A stretch of DNA of 6,166 nucleotides. Origin: Pseudomonadota bacterium. Lineage in GTDB: Bacteria > Pseudomonadota > Gammaproteobacteria > Burkholderiales > Burkholderiaceae_F. The stretch's first letter is position 1; every line of letters begins with the position of its first letter. The DNA is taken from assembly GCA_021823635.1 (NCBI GenBank), contig JAKANT010000111.1, positions 1 through 6,166 of the forward strand. The letters are read 5' to 3'. A model generated the notes under the pieces. That model was not told where the DNA came from and did not search any database. It was given only the letters and a program-made list of their open reading frames with translations. Below are positions 5,729-6,166 of this stretch, one piece after another. The position numbers and the translations under genes are program-made.

Positions 5729-6166
5729 TCACTTCGCGTTCATCCACGCCACGGTCACGTCCAGCATGCGGTTGCTGAAGCCCCACTCGTTGTCGTACCA
5801 GCTCGACACCTTGACCAGGCGGCCGGAGACTTTGGTGAGCGTGGCGTCGAAGATGCTCGAGCGCGGGTCGTGGTTGAAGTCGCTGGACACGAGCGGCTCG
5901 CTGCTGTAGCCGAGGATGCCTTTCAGTTCGCCCTCGGCCGCCGCCTTCATGATGCCGTTGACTTCGTCCACCGTCGTGTCGCGCGCGGCGATGAACGACA
6001 GGTCGACGATCGACACGTTGATGGTCGGCACGCGGATCGCGAAGCCGTCCAGCCTGCCGTTTAACTCCGGCAGCACCAGCCCGACCGCGGCCGCGGCGCC
6101 GGTCTTGGTCGGGATCATGTTGTGGCCGGCGGCGCGCGCGCGCCGCAGGTCTTCGTGATAGACGTC
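5729..6166 (-). CDS. gap: Glyceraldehyde-3-phosphate dehydrogenase, C-terminal part (5' end outside window)
   Basis: The enzyme oxidises glyceraldehyde 3-phosphate with NAD+ and phosphate to 1,3-bisphosphoglycerate, the substrate of the phosphoglycerate kinase encoded about 3 kb further on. 145 residues are visible, beginning DVYHEDLRRARAAGHNMIP and ending in MNAK and TGA, equal to roughly the last 40% of a usual 330-340-residue subunit. Diagnostic segments are DLRRARAA, NMIPTKTGAA, LDGFAIRVPTINVS (substrate phosphate-binding Arg), SSDFNHDPRSSIFD, and WYDNEWGFSNRM (the Asn of the nicotinamide site). The catalytic Cys and the NAD-binding N-domain lie beyond the right edge. Translation extends openly to position 6166, so the gene is cut by the window and shows no damage. 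Confidence 0.97.
   Translation of the reverse strand, partial: DVYHEDLRRARAAGHNMIPTKTGAAAAVGLVLPELNGRLDGFAIRVPTINVSIVDLSFIAARDTTVDEVNGIMKAAAEGELKGILGYSSEPLVSSDFNHDPRSSIFDATLTKVSGRLVKVSSWYDNEWGFSNRMLDVTVAWMNAK

Noticed and set aside
1..6166. CRISPR arrays, tRNA or rRNA genes, insertion sequences, phage genes
   Set aside because: No spaced direct repeats, cloverleaf-like sequence, transposase motifs or terminal repeats were seen; nearly all bases lie in the six genes described.

Overview
The window is high-GC, gene-dense DNA that looks like a betaproteobacterium, probably a Burkholderiales-type genome. The evidence is the strong G/C bias at third codon positions, the gap–pgk–pyk order, and protein signatures typical of that group (for example the GAPDH segment RVPTINVS and the pyruvate kinase segment ARGDLAVEVG). 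This placement rests on memory of family sequences, not on a search. Coding fills all but two short gaps, 2648-2771 and 5623-5728.

Right edge (5729-6166, minus): the C-terminal part of glyceraldehyde-3-phosphate dehydrogenase, with its 5' part outside the window. Left half (1-2647, minus): phosphoglycerate kinase (complete) followed 9 nt later by pyruvate kinase (478 codons visible, stop codon just outside the left edge). These three are lower-glycolysis housekeeping enzymes, and pgk-pyk looks like one transcription unit with a TATAAT box of its own in front of pgk.

Between gap and pgk sits a non-glycolytic block (2772-5622) that I read as a small protein-export and surface-sorting module. 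It holds, on the minus strand, (i) a 102-residue exported protein that resembles a free-standing subtilisin propeptide (inhibitor I9-like), and 37 nt downstream (ii) a 638-residue secreted subtilisin-family (S8) protease. The protease has a signal peptide, its own I9-like propeptide, a complete Asp/His/Asn/Ser catalytic set, a PKD-like beta domain and a C-terminal Gly-rich/hydrophobic/Arg-Arg-Arg tail of the GlyGly-CTERM type. Coming from the opposite direction on the plus strand is (iii) a 207-residue rhomboid-family membrane protease of the rhombosortase type, the enzyme class that processes GlyGly-CTERM tails. The protease and rhombosortase genes overlap tail to tail by 36 bp, and the overlap includes part of the sorting tail.

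Expected working order (inference): the protease crosses the inner membrane by its signal peptide and is held there by its GlyGly-CTERM helix. Rhombosortase removes the tail, and the enzyme is probably exported by type II secretion and may be anchored at the surface. The extra I9-like protein may act in trans as a folding helper or as an inhibitor that protects the cell. The rhombosortase/GlyGly-CTERM pairing is a known concept; the addition of a separate propeptide-like partner is the part I would follow up.
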